Positions 8,774 through 16,105 of a DNA stretch of 21,686 nucleotides are shown here, in pieces. The DNA is from CAZOHC01 sp964579845. GTDB taxonomy: Bacteria; Patescibacteriota; Microgenomatia; Levybacterales; UBA12049. A program made the position numbers and the translations under genes. The stretch lies in assembly GCA_964579845.1 (NCBI GenBank), contig CAZOHC010000018.1:1-21686 (forward strand). The letters run 5' to 3'. Under the pieces are notes generated by a model that did not search any database, was not told where the DNA came from, and saw nothing but the letters and a program-made list of their open reading frames with translations. How positions within the stretch are numbered: the first letter of the stretch is position 1; the number at the start of each line of letters is the position of its first letter.

Positions 8774-9643
8774 ATGAAAGTAATCTTTTTCGGTACGCCT
8801 GAATTCGTTATCCCTATTCTTGAGTCTCTTCTAGATACTTCAGAAGTTGTCGGTATTGTAACAATGCCGGATAAACCCACCGGAAGAAAAAAAATACTCA
8901 CACCCTCACCGGTAAAACAGGCAGCACCCGTTAAGGGAATTTCTACAGTCTTCACCCCAACACAATTTACCGATGAAATAATTACCAAATTACAGTCCTT
9001 ATCACCTGATATCTTTGTTACAGCTGCCTATGGTAAGATTATTCCTGACGACGTATTGTCGATTCCACCTCTTGGGGCATTAAATATTCACCCATCTCTC
9101 CTGCCGAAGTATCGTGGCCCGTCACCGATTCAGACAGCTATTATTAACGGAGACACAAAAACCGGCATCTCATTTATGAAAATGGATGAAAAAATGGACC
9201 ATGGTCCACTCCTGTTCCAGGAGGAAGTAAAACTTCATGGGAATGAAACGTTTGCCAGCCTCCACGTAAGTCTTTTTAAGCAAGCTGCTTCTATTCTTCC
9301 GACAGTTATTAAGCACTATGCATCGGGTAGAGTACAACCGACTGAACAGAATCATGCGGAAGCGACGTATTGTCAGTTGATCAAAAAAGAAGACGGATAT
9401 TTTTCGGTAGATAATCCCCCGGAAGCAGAAATATTGGACAGAATGATACGGGCATATTATCCCTGGCCGACAGCATGGAGTAAATTACAGATGGGTGACG
9501 GAACACAGAGGGTTATTAAATTTCTACCGGAAGGAAGAATCCAGCTTGAGGGAGGAAAGCCCATGACGATCAAAGATCTTTTGAACGGGCACCCGGAACT
9601 CAGAGAAATAATAGAAAAACTGGGACTAATGACTAATGACTAA
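8774..9643 (+). CDS. fmt: Methionyl-tRNA formyltransferase
   Basis: Formylates Met-tRNA(fMet) using 10-formyl-tetrahydrofolate. The start MKVIFFGTPEFV is the classic Rossmann N-terminus, so ATG 8774 is preferred to the in-frame ATG at 8711. The catalytic core is ALNIHPSLLPKYRGPSPIQ (residues 102-120, with Asn104 and His106) and MDHGP (Asp142). The C-terminal OB-like domain follows (AEATYCQLIKKEDG to the end), slightly short at 289 residues against about 310. The last codons (LMTND, stop) are read from a 7-bp tandem repeat, so the C-terminus may be set by repeat copy number. Converges on rpmB with a 21-nt gap and no clear terminator. Confidence 0.96.
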   Translation: MKVIFFGTPEFVIPILESLLDTSEVVGIVTMPDKPTGRKKILTPSPVKQAAPVKGISTVFTPTQFTDEIITKLQSLSPDIFVTAAYGKIIPDDVLSIPPLGALNIHPSLLPKYRGPSPIQTAIINGDTKTGISFMKMDEKMDHGPLLFQEEVKLHGNETFASLHVSLFKQAASILPTVIKHYASGRVQPTEQNHAEATYCQLIKKEDGYFSVDNPPEAEILDRMIRAYYPWPTAWSKLQMGDGTQRVIKFLPEGRIQLEGGKPMTIKDLLNGHPELREIIEKLGLMTND

Positions 9644-9659
9644 TGACTAATGACTAATG
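9625..9659 (+). repeat. Five perfect copies of the 7-bp unit ACTAATG
   Basis: The heptamer ACTAATG is repeated five times without error across the fmt stop codon and the convergent fmt/rpmB gap. Because 7 is not a multiple of 3, the array presents TAA and TGA in all three plus-strand frames. Expected to vary in length by slippage. Confidence 0.9.
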
Positions 9660-9664
9660 AAATT

Positions 9665-9904
9665 CTACGCGGATGTTGGAGCTTCTTCTGGAGCAATGAT
9701 AGGATTTTTTGCAAGTGTTTCGATTCGACGATACGTTCTGAGACACTTCGTACAAAGCCGAACACGACGACGCTGCGATGTGCCGACGAGGACACGTGTC
9801 TCGTGAAGGTTCGGTTTAAAAATTTTTCGCGTCCGGCGTTTTGAATGAGACACATTGTGTCCGTACATAACACCTTTTCCGCAATTTGCGCATTTCATTC
9901 CCAT
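9665..9904 (-). CDS. rpmB: 50S ribosomal protein L28, zinc-ribbon form
   Basis: Large-subunit protein. The 79 residues carry CANCGKG (about 5-11), NVSHSKRRTRKIFKPNL (about 17-33), which is the L28 hallmark, and CTKCLRTYRR (about 53-62). The two CxxC pairs show the zinc-binding form. The C-terminal tail after CLRTYRR (IETLAKNPIIAPEEAPTSA) is longer than in many bacteria. Monocistronic on the minus strand, with a promoter whose -10 ends 10 nt before the ATG, so translation is predicted to be leaderless or nearly so. Confidence 0.95.
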   Translation of the reverse strand: MGMKCANCGKGVMYGHNVSHSKRRTRKIFKPNLHETRVLVGTSQRRRVRLCTKCLRTYRRIETLAKNPIIAPEEAPTSA

Positions 9905-9909
9905 ATGAA

Positions 9910-9938
9910 TTGTAAGTATACTAAAAAATAGCTATAAT
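9910..9938 (+). promoter_or_regulatory. Strong promoter for the structured RNA/leader upstream of the M50 protease
   Basis: TTGTAA (9910-9915), 17 bp, perfect TATAAT (9933-9938). Expected start is near 9945. It overlaps the rpmB promoter on the opposite strand almost completely, so the two should compete for polymerase. Confidence 0.65.
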
Positions 9939-9943
9939 TACAA
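9915..9943 (-). promoter_or_regulatory. rpmB: Promoter of rpmB (leaderless type)
   Basis: Minus strand TTGTAA (9943-9938), 17 bp, TATACT (9920-9915), then 10 nt to the ATG. The -35 hexamer is the same TTGTAA as in the opposing promoter, making a near-symmetrical face-to-face pair. Confidence 0.6.
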
Positions 9944-9945
9944 CA

Positions 9946-10045
9946 ATTCGGAAAACGCAGCGGCCTCAGCGAGTCAGTTGCCGGAATACAAGTCGGCGAG
10001 AATACCTGCTGTACCCTACCTTCTGATCCTCAGATTTTCTGAAAT
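9946..10045 (+). ncRNA. Candidate structured small RNA or 5' leader (unidentified)
   Basis: Non-coding sequence downstream of a strong promoter. A 7-bp helix (9957-9963 with 10006-10012) encloses a 6-bp hairpin (9978-9983 with 9994-9999, loop GAATACAAGT). A third hairpin, TCTGA/TCAGA with a 3-nt loop at 10022-10034, is followed by TTTT and could be a weak terminator. I do not recognise it as SRP RNA, TPP or another riboswitch. It is either a small RNA of about 90-100 nt or the first part of a 130-nt leader of the protease gene. Confidence 0.4.
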
Positions 10046-10077
10046 AAACCGGGTTGTCTGAGTTTTCAAGCTTTATT

Positions 10078-10725
10078 ATGGATACACCAGTCTTATTTAT
10101 TATCTCATTTATCGTTCTCATCTACTCTGCTATTCTCCATGAAATAGCCCACGGCTACATGGCTGACCGACTGGGTGACCCGACAGCAAGACTTATGGGG
10201 AGATTGACGCTGAACCCGATTCCGCACATCGACCCGTTTCTCTCAATTGCTATGCCGCTTATTCTGCTTCTGACGAGCCCGATTATCTTCGGCGGAGCAA
10301 AACCTGTGCCGGTTGATATATTTAATCTCAGAGAAGGTCGAAAAGATATGGCACTGGTTGCACTGGCAGGGCCGGGTACCAATATCGTCTTAGCAGTCCT
10401 CGCTGCCGCAATAGCTCATATTTTCGGTTTTGATACATTCTCTCTTTTTCTGAGTAATGATCTGATCGCCCGAACCATCGGTACCGTCATAAATATTAAT
10501 ATTCTCCTCGCTGTATTTAACCTGCTTCCGATCCCGCCTCTCGACGGCTCGAAAATTTTCTCACTCGCGCTCCCTCCGAAAGAGGCACATGCATACATGT
10601 CACTCGGTTCATTCGGTATGATTATTTTATTTATGCTGCTTCTGGTTCCTCTGGGGCCGTTTTCGCTGCTCTCGATCGTTAGTGCCCTGAGACTTTCATT
10701 CCTCACACTTTTGGGCTTTTCATAG
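10078..10725 (+). CDS. Site-2 protease family (M50) intramembrane zinc metalloprotease
   Basis: Predicted to cut membrane-spanning substrates within the bilayer. The 215 residues are mostly membrane segments, with the zinc motif HEIAH (residues 21-25), the GGAKPVPVD turn (about 72-80) and the third ligand in LLPIPPLDGSKIF (about 149-161, Asp156). No PDZ or CBS domain is present, as in the minimal Rip/S2P group. ATG 10078 (MDTPVLFIISF) is preferred to the upstream TTG at 10054. There is no Shine-Dalgarno. The only good promoter is more than 130 nt upstream, so the gene may be expressed behind the structured leader. The substrate cannot be deduced. Confidence 0.9.
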   Translation: MDTPVLFIISFIVLIYSAILHEIAHGYMADRLGDPTARLMGRLTLNPIPHIDPFLSIAMPLILLLTSPIIFGGAKPVPVDIFNLREGRKDMALVALAGPGTNIVLAVLAAAIAHIFGFDTFSLFLSNDLIARTIGTVININILLAVFNLLPIPPLDGSKIFSLALPPKEAHAYMSLGSFGMIILFMLLLVPLGPFSLLSIVSALRLSFLTLLGFS

Positions 10726-10785
10726 AATTTGCTTTACTTGACAGTAAAAGATAATATCCCGTAAGCTGAAAGTACCGCTCCGCAT

Positions 10786-12093
10786 ATGTATGTTGTGCTT
10801 CTTGCTATCATGATCTTTGTCTCGGCTGCATTGGCAGGATTATTCGCTCCTCCTTTTGACGAAGGAAAAAAAAACACGCTCGCCATGGAAGAATACACCT
10901 GCTGTGATACAGGTGATGGTGATCAATGTCGACCCTTAACAGATAGGAAATTCTCCTTCAGGGGCGAAGAATATGCGCTCTTAAAATCCGATGTCTATAT
11001 CACTGCACACAACGGAGAGTTGTTACATTTAGATGCTGCTCAACCACGTACTGAACGTCGCGGGCAACGAGTATTCATCAACCCGAATCAACGAAGCAGC
11101 GGTGTAAGAAAGTTATTACCCGAATGTACTGAGTCCACACTGAACGGAGAGCCGTATGATCGGATTTATGGAGAACCTGTTAATAATCAAGGAAAGGGTT
11201 GCTATGCAATTCCTGATGATATGCTCGTTTATCTCTGTCGGGAGGCAGAAGGTCATCCGGGGGCATGTGACAGGCCTCAAGTGTCTGAAGCAACGAACGT
11301 AAAGTTTGATGTCTATATACGACTGAGTGACCTTACAGATGGTACAATTGAAGACCTCTACCCGTCTATTTCGTCCTGTTTTAAACCGCCATCTCTCGTC
11401 CAGGGAGAAGAAGATATTGTCTTTGAACCGAGTCCGGGTGGACAGAAAAACCTACAATTACGAACATTCGGATTTGAGATCGATGAACCGAATGCAGAAT
11501 GGCTGGCACCATTCTGTAAACCGGCAGTCTATCTCTACCCTGAACGAAAGACTGAGATCAATGTCAAAGTTGCACCGAAAGGTGAAATGTTACTCACTAT
11601 CCCTGAATATCCGTCAGCAGGTTGGGATGTCGTCGCTGAGCCAAACGGTGATATCTTCCACCACAACACACGATTCGATTATCTCTACTACGAAGCCTCA
11701 ATCCCTGATGAGCTGATTCATAAACCTGAGGAAGGGTATGTTATCTCCTACGATAAACGCGAAGCATTTATGCGTGATTTGGTCGTAAAACTAGGCTTGA
11801 ATAAAAAAGAGACTGACCAGTTCGTCGAATACTGGGCACCGATTCTCCCAGAAGCTCCGTACTACTTCATCGGTATCGTTCCTGTGACCAATCTTGATGC
11901 CATCTCCCCTGTCACGATCTCACCCAAACCTGACAACTTTATTCGCATCACCCTCTACTTCCAAGCGCTTGACACCTACAAACACGTTCAGGAACCGATA
12001 ATCCCGGTCGTTAAAAGAGATGGTTTTACTGCTGTCGAATGGGGTGGTATATTTAAACAGGACGGAAAACACCCATTCTCCTGCTTTATGTAG
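10786..12093 (+). CDS. Secreted or membrane-anchored protein, uncharacterised KPxxYLYP/VEWGG family, paralogue 1
   Basis: Function unknown. Residues 1-20 (MYVVLLAIMIFVSAALAGLF) form a signal peptide or anchor, so the rest should be outside the membrane. The N-terminal half (about 35-240) is rich in Cys (YTCCDTGDGDQC, CFKPP) and may be disulphide-bonded. The C-terminal half (about 243-435) has KPAVYLYPERKTE, PEYPSAGWDVVAEPNGD, KREAFMRDLVVKLGL, EYWAPILPEAPYYFIG and GFTAVEWGGIF, a pattern I recall from a widespread uncharacterised family of secreted proteins. It forms a tandem pair with the next gene (9-nt gap), sharing a 387-bp identical tract. No convincing promoter: a TTGACA at 10738 has no well-placed -10. 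Confidence 0.8.
   Translation: MYVVLLAIMIFVSAALAGLFAPPFDEGKKNTLAMEEYTCCDTGDGDQCRPLTDRKFSFRGEEYALLKSDVYITAHNGELLHLDAAQPRTERRGQRVFINPNQRSSGVRKLLPECTESTLNGEPYDRIYGEPVNNQGKGCYAIPDDMLVYLCREAEGHPGACDRPQVSEATNVKFDVYIRLSDLTDGTIEDLYPSISSCFKPPSLVQGEEDIVFEPSPGGQKNLQLRTFGFEIDEPNAEWLAPFCKPAVYLYPERKTEINVKVAPKGEMLLTIPEYPSAGWDVVAEPNGDIFHHNTRFDYLYYEASIPDELIHKPEEGYVISYDKREAFMRDLVVKLGLNKKETDQFVEYWAPILPEAPYYFIGIVPVTNLDAISPVTISPKPDNFIRITLYFQALDTYKHVQEPIIPVVKRDGFTAVEWGGIFKQDGKHPFSCFM
11514..11900 (+). repeat. 387-bp perfect direct repeat, copy 1 (within paralogue 1)
   Basis: Identical base for base to 12810-13196, offset 1296 bp. The 5' edge is abrupt (11513 T versus 12809 A, with diverged sequence before it). 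After the 3' edge the copies differ at about 11% of sites. This suggests recent gene conversion. Confidence 0.95.
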
Positions 12094-12102
12094 GAATACA
12101 CT

Positions 12103-13389
12103 ATGTACGTTATTTTACTTGCCGTTGTTATCTTTGTCTCAGTAGCCCTTTCGGGGTTACTTGCACCGCCGTTTCCTGATGGCCAAGAAACAGCCTACCT
12201 CCCTGAGGGGTATACCTGCTGTGACACAGGTGATCGGGATGATTGCCGAGCACAGACTGAGAAACCACCGGCATTTTATAAAGGCGAGAGATATGCGCTG
12301 CTAAAATCTGATATGTATTTTCATCAATATAATAAAAATCTGACTGATGAGCATCTCGACCCGGCAGTCCCGAGAGTCGAGACAGGCCCACGAAATGAGC
12401 GTGTATTTATCAATCCTTCACAGGGGAGAAACAACGTTCATGCGCCTGAGTGTGATGGAAGCGGCGGATTTGACCAGCTATATGGTGAACCAGTACCCGG
12501 GGAACGAAAACCTGGCTGTTATAAAATTCCGGATGACCTCCTCATCTACCTCTGTCGATCGGATAGTCCTGGATGTCAGAGTCCGAGAATGAATCCTGAC
12601 GGTGTAAAATTTGATACATATATTCGGGTAAAGGACGTCCAAGAAAGCGGCATCCCGAATGTTATCAAGAATTGTTATAAACCGGAAGTTAAAAAAACAG
12701 GTGAAAAAGTTATTCTTTTTGAGCCGAGTCCTGGTGGGCAGAAAAACCTGCAGCTGAGAACATTTAACTTTGAAGAACCAATACTTCCTGTTACATGGCT
12801 ATCTCCGTACTGTAAACCGGCAGTCTATCTCTACCCTGAACGAAAGACTGAGATCAATGTCAAAGTTGCACCGAAAGGTGAAATGTTACTCACTATCCCT
12901 GAATATCCGTCAGCAGGTTGGGATGTCGTCGCTGAGCCAAACGGTGATATCTTCCACCACAACACACGATTCGATTATCTCTACTACGAAGCCTCAATCC
13001 CTGATGAGCTGATTCATAAACCTGAGGAAGGGTATGTTATCTCCTACGATAAACGCGAAGCATTTATGCGTGATTTGGTCGTAAAACTAGGCTTGAATAA
13101 AAAAGAGACTGACCAGTTCGTCGAATACTGGGCACCGATTCTCCCAGAAGCTCCGTACTACTTCATCGGTATCGTTCCTGTGACCAATCTTGATGCTATC
13201 TCCCCTGTCACGATCTCACCAAAACCTGACAACTTCATTCGTATTACCCTTTACTTCCAAGCTCTTGATAACTACAAAATCGTTCAGGAACCGACTATCC
13301 CGGTCGTCAAAAGAGACGGTTTTACTGCCGTTGAATGGGGTGGTATATTTAAACAAGACGAAAAACACTCATTCTCCTGCTTTATGTAA
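12103..13389 (+). CDS. Secreted or membrane-anchored protein, uncharacterised KPxxYLYP/VEWGG family, paralogue 2
   Basis: Tandem duplicate of the preceding gene. It has the same signal/anchor (MYVILLAVVIFVSVALSGLL), Cys-rich N-terminal half (YTCCDTGDRDDC, CYKPE) and C-terminal domain. The N-terminal halves are clearly diverged, with indels, while bases 12810-13196 are identical to 11514-11900. The final 190 bp differ at about 21 sites, mostly silent, with a few amino-acid changes near the end (T/N, H/I, I/T, G/E, P/S). An AGGA lies 7 nt before the ATG, so this second operon gene has a Shine-Dalgarno site. Function unknown. A paired surface system with a variable outer half and shared C-terminal domain is a guess. 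Confidence 0.8.
   Translation: MYVILLAVVIFVSVALSGLLAPPFPDGQETAYLPEGYTCCDTGDRDDCRAQTEKPPAFYKGERYALLKSDMYFHQYNKNLTDEHLDPAVPRVETGPRNERVFINPSQGRNNVHAPECDGSGGFDQLYGEPVPGERKPGCYKIPDDLLIYLCRSDSPGCQSPRMNPDGVKFDTYIRVKDVQESGIPNVIKNCYKPEVKKTGEKVILFEPSPGGQKNLQLRTFNFEEPILPVTWLSPYCKPAVYLYPERKTEINVKVAPKGEMLLTIPEYPSAGWDVVAEPNGDIFHHNTRFDYLYYEASIPDELIHKPEEGYVISYDKREAFMRDLVVKLGLNKKETDQFVEYWAPILPEAPYYFIGIVPVTNLDAISPVTISPKPDNFIRITLYFQALDNYKIVQEPTIPVVKRDGFTAVEWGGIFKQDEKHSFSCFM
12810..13196 (+). repeat. 387-bp perfect direct repeat, copy 2 (within paralogue 2)
   Basis: Second copy of the tract at 11514-11900. The sequence continues as a diverged duplicate to both stop codons. Confidence 0.95.
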
Positions 13390-13425
13390 CAGTTGTAAGA
13401 AAACAGACAGAGACTACTATAAATC

Positions 13426-13454
13426 TTGACTAAAACACGACTCCCCAGTATACT
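13426..13454 (+). promoter_or_regulatory. Promoter of the candidate 180-nt RNA
   Basis: TTGACT (13426-13431), 17 bp, TATACT (13449-13454), both 5/6. The expected start near 13461 is exactly where the 5' strand of the RNA's closing helix begins. Confidence 0.7.
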
Positions 13455-13460
13455 GATGCT

Positions 13461-13650
13461 GCTCTTTGATATACGAGTAGACTGTCAATATTTTTTCTCT
13501 AACAATCTTCTTTTGAGGTACCCGCCCGAAAGGCGTGGAACAAGGTAGTTTTTTTCGTATCCGAGGATACGGGAATAGCCTAGCCTGCTAGTACATACTC
13601 AGAGGAAATGAGCAGTCCTACTCGGTATCTAAGGGCAAGAATTTATTTTT
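13461..13650 (+). ncRNA. Candidate structured RNA of 180-190 nt with long closing helix (6S-like layout, unidentified)
   Basis: The 5' end 13461-13484 pairs with 13613-13636 as three stacked helices with small bulges: GCTCTT with AAGGGC, ATAC with GTAT, and GAGTAG-ACTG with CAGT-CTACTC, about 20 bp in all. Inside are hairpins CGCC/GGCG (13523-13535, loop CGAAA), CGTATC/GATACG (13556-13571, tetraloop CGAG) and CTCA/TGAG (13598-13612). A U-rich tail (13642-13650) follows the closing helix and could terminate the transcript. No ORF fits. Promoter, length and end-pairing recall 6S RNA, but the several inner hairpins differ from the 6S rod. I see no tmRNA, RNase P or SRP signature. Its 3' end runs into the histidine kinase stop codon on the other strand. 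Confidence 0.55.
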
Positions 13651-15478
13651 CCTTATCTTTTTCTTTTATAACAGGCAGCCGTACAGTAAAGGTTGAGCCT
13701 TTACCCTCAGTGCTCTCTACATGTATCTCTCCTTTATGGTTCGCAACGATCGCCCGTGTAATGTAAAGTCCTAAACCGAACCCTGAAATTCGTGAACCTT
13801 CATGTTTTCGGGAGCGGAAAAATCGAGTAAAAATACTTTCTTTATCTGCTTGAGGAACTCCCTCTCCAAAATCCTGAACAGCAATTTCAACAAAGGAACT
13901 TCGACTTCGAACATTGATATGCACGCGGTCAGCATTCGGTGAATATTTAATTGCATTTGAGAGAAGGTTCGATAGCACTTGCCCGATACGATCTTCATCT
14001 CCGAAAACCATCTTGGAGGTGCTTCCTTTTTTGATAAGCGTATGGCTCTGGGTTATATACTGAAAGTCTACAACAACTTTTTCGATAAGGTCATCAATCT
14101 TAAAAGGCTTCATCTTCATGTTCAGCCTTCCTTCCTCAATCTTGCTGACATCGAGCAGGTCATTTATAAGCTCATCTAATTTATTCAACTGACTATTGAT
14201 ATTTGTGAGAAAATAAAGTGTCCGAGTATCATCAGTGTTGTTAAACTGCCTCATGAGTATTTGCGTGAACGCTTTAACCGAAGTGAGTGGAGTCTTCAAC
14301 TCATGACTCGCGATGCTGATAAATTCATTTTTCTTCTTATCAAGAGCTTGTTGCTCTGTGATATCCAGATAAAAAGCAATAATTCGTCCTGTTGCCTTAT
14401 TCAGTAATACTGCGCCAACCATAACCGAAATACGTTTTTTATCTTTTCTGATGTACTCTTTAATATAAGGTTGTGACATGCCCTTTTTCAGGATTCTTTT
14501 AATTTTCTCCTCATCATGTTTCTGGTATTCAGGAGGCGTCAGTTCACGCCAATTAACTTTTCCCGCCTGTAATTCTTCGCGAGTATACCCGATCATCTGG
14601 AGGAACATATCATTTGCTTCATAAACTCTCCCGTTAATATCCTCGACAACCACACCGATAATATTTGCGTTCGTAAACCTTTTAAACTGCAGCTGACTTT
14701 GGCGAAGTCTTCGCTCTGTTTTCTTTCGTCTGGTGATATCCCGATAGTACGCTGAAACACCGTCAGGTGAAGGATAGAGCGAGACATAAAACCATTTATC
14801 TTCACCTGGAAGTCTGATTTCAAATTCTTTTGTTCGCTGCGTTTTGAACGACTCTCTGCAGTTTTTATATAAAATCGACTTTTTTGCATTCTTGTACACA
14901 TCAACAAACCGCTTCCCAAGCGTCTCTTCCCTGGACAAGCCGAACATTTCCTCAGCTCTCCGATTCATATACATAAATCGCATATTCCGATCGTACGTTA
15001 TAAAAACATCAGAAATACTTTCCAGAATAATCGCCTGCCACCTGGTCGCGCTTTGCATACTTTCACTGATGAGACTGATAAACGTTCCCTGTGCAACGAA
15101 AAGCAACACCCGCAGACGTTCTTCAGTATTTGAAAGCATTATCTCAGATTCAGGTTCAGGTGAGTAGAACACACCGAAGAAAATACACAAGATAGTAGCA
15201 AAAATCCCCGACCCTAACCCTCCATACCATGAACACAGAACAACAGCGAACGTAAACAAAATATACGTGAGATTCTCTTCAAGCGCATAGTTAAGCGTGA
15301 TTCTGATCGTTGCCACGAGAAACACAATCCAAAATGTCATGAGGTATCTTTTAAAAAAGGGGGGCTTTTGCCATCTCGTGACAAGCAAAGAAAACGGACG
15401 CAGTAATGTATAAGTCCTCAGGTTCTCAAGTTTATTATAAAATGAAGTAACGAAGCGGAAAAATGGCATAGTTTGCAT
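13643..15478 (-). CDS. Membrane sensor histidine kinase with two PAS domains
   Basis: Autophosphorylating signal sensor. Four closely packed membrane segments (about residues 50-145, with WYGGLGSGIFATIL) resemble the DUF4118/KdpD-type sensor module. PAS 1 (about 155-255, ISDVFITYDRNMRFMYMNRR) and PAS 2 (about 270-385, EANDMFLQMIGYTREEL) follow. Next come HisKA with the phospho-His in SHELKTPL (about residue 392) and the HATPase domain with NLLSNAIKYSP (N box), DFGEGVP (G1) and GFGLGLYI (G2). No response regulator is visible nearby, so it is an orphan here. I chose ATG 15478 because AGGA lies 8 nt upstream. A GTG at 15502, preceded by TGCTCTAAT (extended -10-like), is the alternative and would be leaderless. 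NlpE-like and acyltransferase genes lie upstream on the same strand, suggesting envelope-stress sensing (inference). Confidence 0.93.
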   Translation of the reverse strand: MQTMPFFRFVTSFYNKLENLRTYTLLRPFSLLVTRWQKPPFFKRYLMTFWIVFLVATIRITLNYALEENLTYILFTFAVVLCSWYGGLGSGIFATILCIFFGVFYSPEPESEIMLSNTEERLRVLLFVAQGTFISLISESMQSATRWQAIILESISDVFITYDRNMRFMYMNRRAEEMFGLSREETLGKRFVDVYKNAKKSILYKNCRESFKTQRTKEFEIRLPGEDKWFYVSLYPSPDGVSAYYRDITRRKKTERRLRQSQLQFKRFTNANIIGVVVEDINGRVYEANDMFLQMIGYTREELQAGKVNWRELTPPEYQKHDEEKIKRILKKGMSQPYIKEYIRKDKKRISVMVGAVLLNKATGRIIAFYLDITEQQALDKKKNEFISIASHELKTPLTSVKAFTQILMRQFNNTDDTRTLYFLTNINSQLNKLDELINDLLDVSKIEEGRLNMKMKPFKIDDLIEKVVVDFQYITQSHTLIKKGSTSKMVFGDEDRIGQVLSNLLSNAIKYSPNADRVHINVRSRSSFVEIAVQDFGEGVPQADKESIFTRFFRSRKHEGSRISGFGLGLYITRAIVANHKGEIHVESTEGKGSTFTVRLPVIKEKDKEK

Positions 15479-15582
15479 AAATCTTTTCCTACTATTCTTC
15501 ACAAGAATTAGAGCACATTCTTTCCAAAATCGCTTCGATTGTAGGTGAAAAACAACAATTTAACAAGAGGCAGACAGCGATG

Positions 15583-16056
15583 TTATTCTGTGGTTTTTTT
15601 GGTAAGCGATGTATTAAACGGAGACTCAATCGGTCGAAGGTCCTGATCCAATTGTTGTAATTCATTGCCTACCACCAGATAATTCTGGTCAGTTGTAGAG
15701 CCATCTGCCTCTGAGTAGAGCTGATAAACAGTTGCATCAGGATTCGTTGCATCCCCCCGAAGTGTTGTCCACTTTCCGTTTTCTATATACGGTTCAACTT
15801 CACGCCCCAAATAGGTACTGGACATCGTATAGGTTTCATCATTATACAGCGTTAAAATAGTATCAATTCCCTCACAATCCGCGCATGGCAACCTCCCCTC
15901 ATACACTGCGAAGGCTGTTTTTGCAACAGGAGTTGTTGTGGCATCAGGCGCCAATGAGGTATTCGGTGAGACTGCTGAATTTCCGCTTCTGTAGAGAAAA
16001 ACCCCTGCGATAACAATCGCGAAAAGGGCGATAGCTATGAGGATGTTTTTATTCAT
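15583..16056 (-). CDS. NlpE N-terminal-domain-like exported protein with CxxC
   Basis: The 157 residues have an N-terminal membrane segment (ILIAIALFAIVIAGVFLY) then a Ser/Thr/Pro-rich linker and a small beta domain. GRLPCADCEGIDTILTLYND (about 54-73) is the hallmark of the NlpE N-terminal copper/adhesion-sensing domain, with the CxxC pair in CADC; ETYTMSSTYLG and NGKWTTL continue the pattern. There is no lipobox Cys, so it is probably anchored by the N-terminal helix rather than lipidated. NlpE activates the Cpx kinase in enterobacteria. The histidine kinase gene lies about 100 nt downstream on the same strand, an interesting parallel that is only inferred. Promoter TTGACT, 17 bp, TATCTT ends 10 nt before the ATG. 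Confidence 0.82.
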   Translation of the reverse strand: MNKNILIAIALFAIVIAGVFLYRSGNSAVSPNTSLAPDATTTPVAKTAFAVYEGRLPCADCEGIDTILTLYNDETYTMSSTYLGREVEPYIENGKWTTLRGDATNPDATVYQLYSEADGSTTDQNYLVVGNELQQLDQDLRPIESPFNTSLTKKTTE

Positions 16057-16066
16057 GATTAGGTAA

Positions 16067-16095
16067 AAGATAATTTATTGCAGAGTAAAAGTCAA
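16067..16095 (-). promoter_or_regulatory. Promoter of the NlpE-like gene (near-leaderless)
   Basis: Minus strand TTGACT (16095-16090), 17 bp, TATCTT (16072-16067), then 10 nt to the ATG. The -35 lies just past the acyltransferase stop codon. Confidence 0.55.
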
Positions 16096-16105
16096 GAGAA
16101 ATTGC

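Noticed and set aside
9946..10045. SRP (4.5S) RNA or TPP riboswitch
   Set aside because: A GTCAG and a CCGGAA occur, but the GGAA tetraloop stem and AGCAG partner of SRP RNA are missing. The TPP CTGAGA core is also absent.
10738..10765. Perfect TTGACA upstream of paralogue 1 as a promoter
   Set aside because: No acceptable -10 lies 16-18 bp downstream; the nearby GATAAT/TAATAT is too close. Only a weak TTGCTT/TAATAT combination remains.
11514..13196. Insertion sequence or transposon as the cause of the 387-bp repeat
   Set aside because: No transposase, terminal inverted repeats or target duplication. The repeat is in frame inside paralogous genes, so duplication and conversion explain it.
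13461..13650. RNase P RNA, tmRNA or large SRP RNA
   Set aside because: An AGAGGAAA stretch recalls RNase P, but the other conserved regions are missing and the length is too short. No tRNA-like ends (tmRNA) and no SRP S domain are seen.
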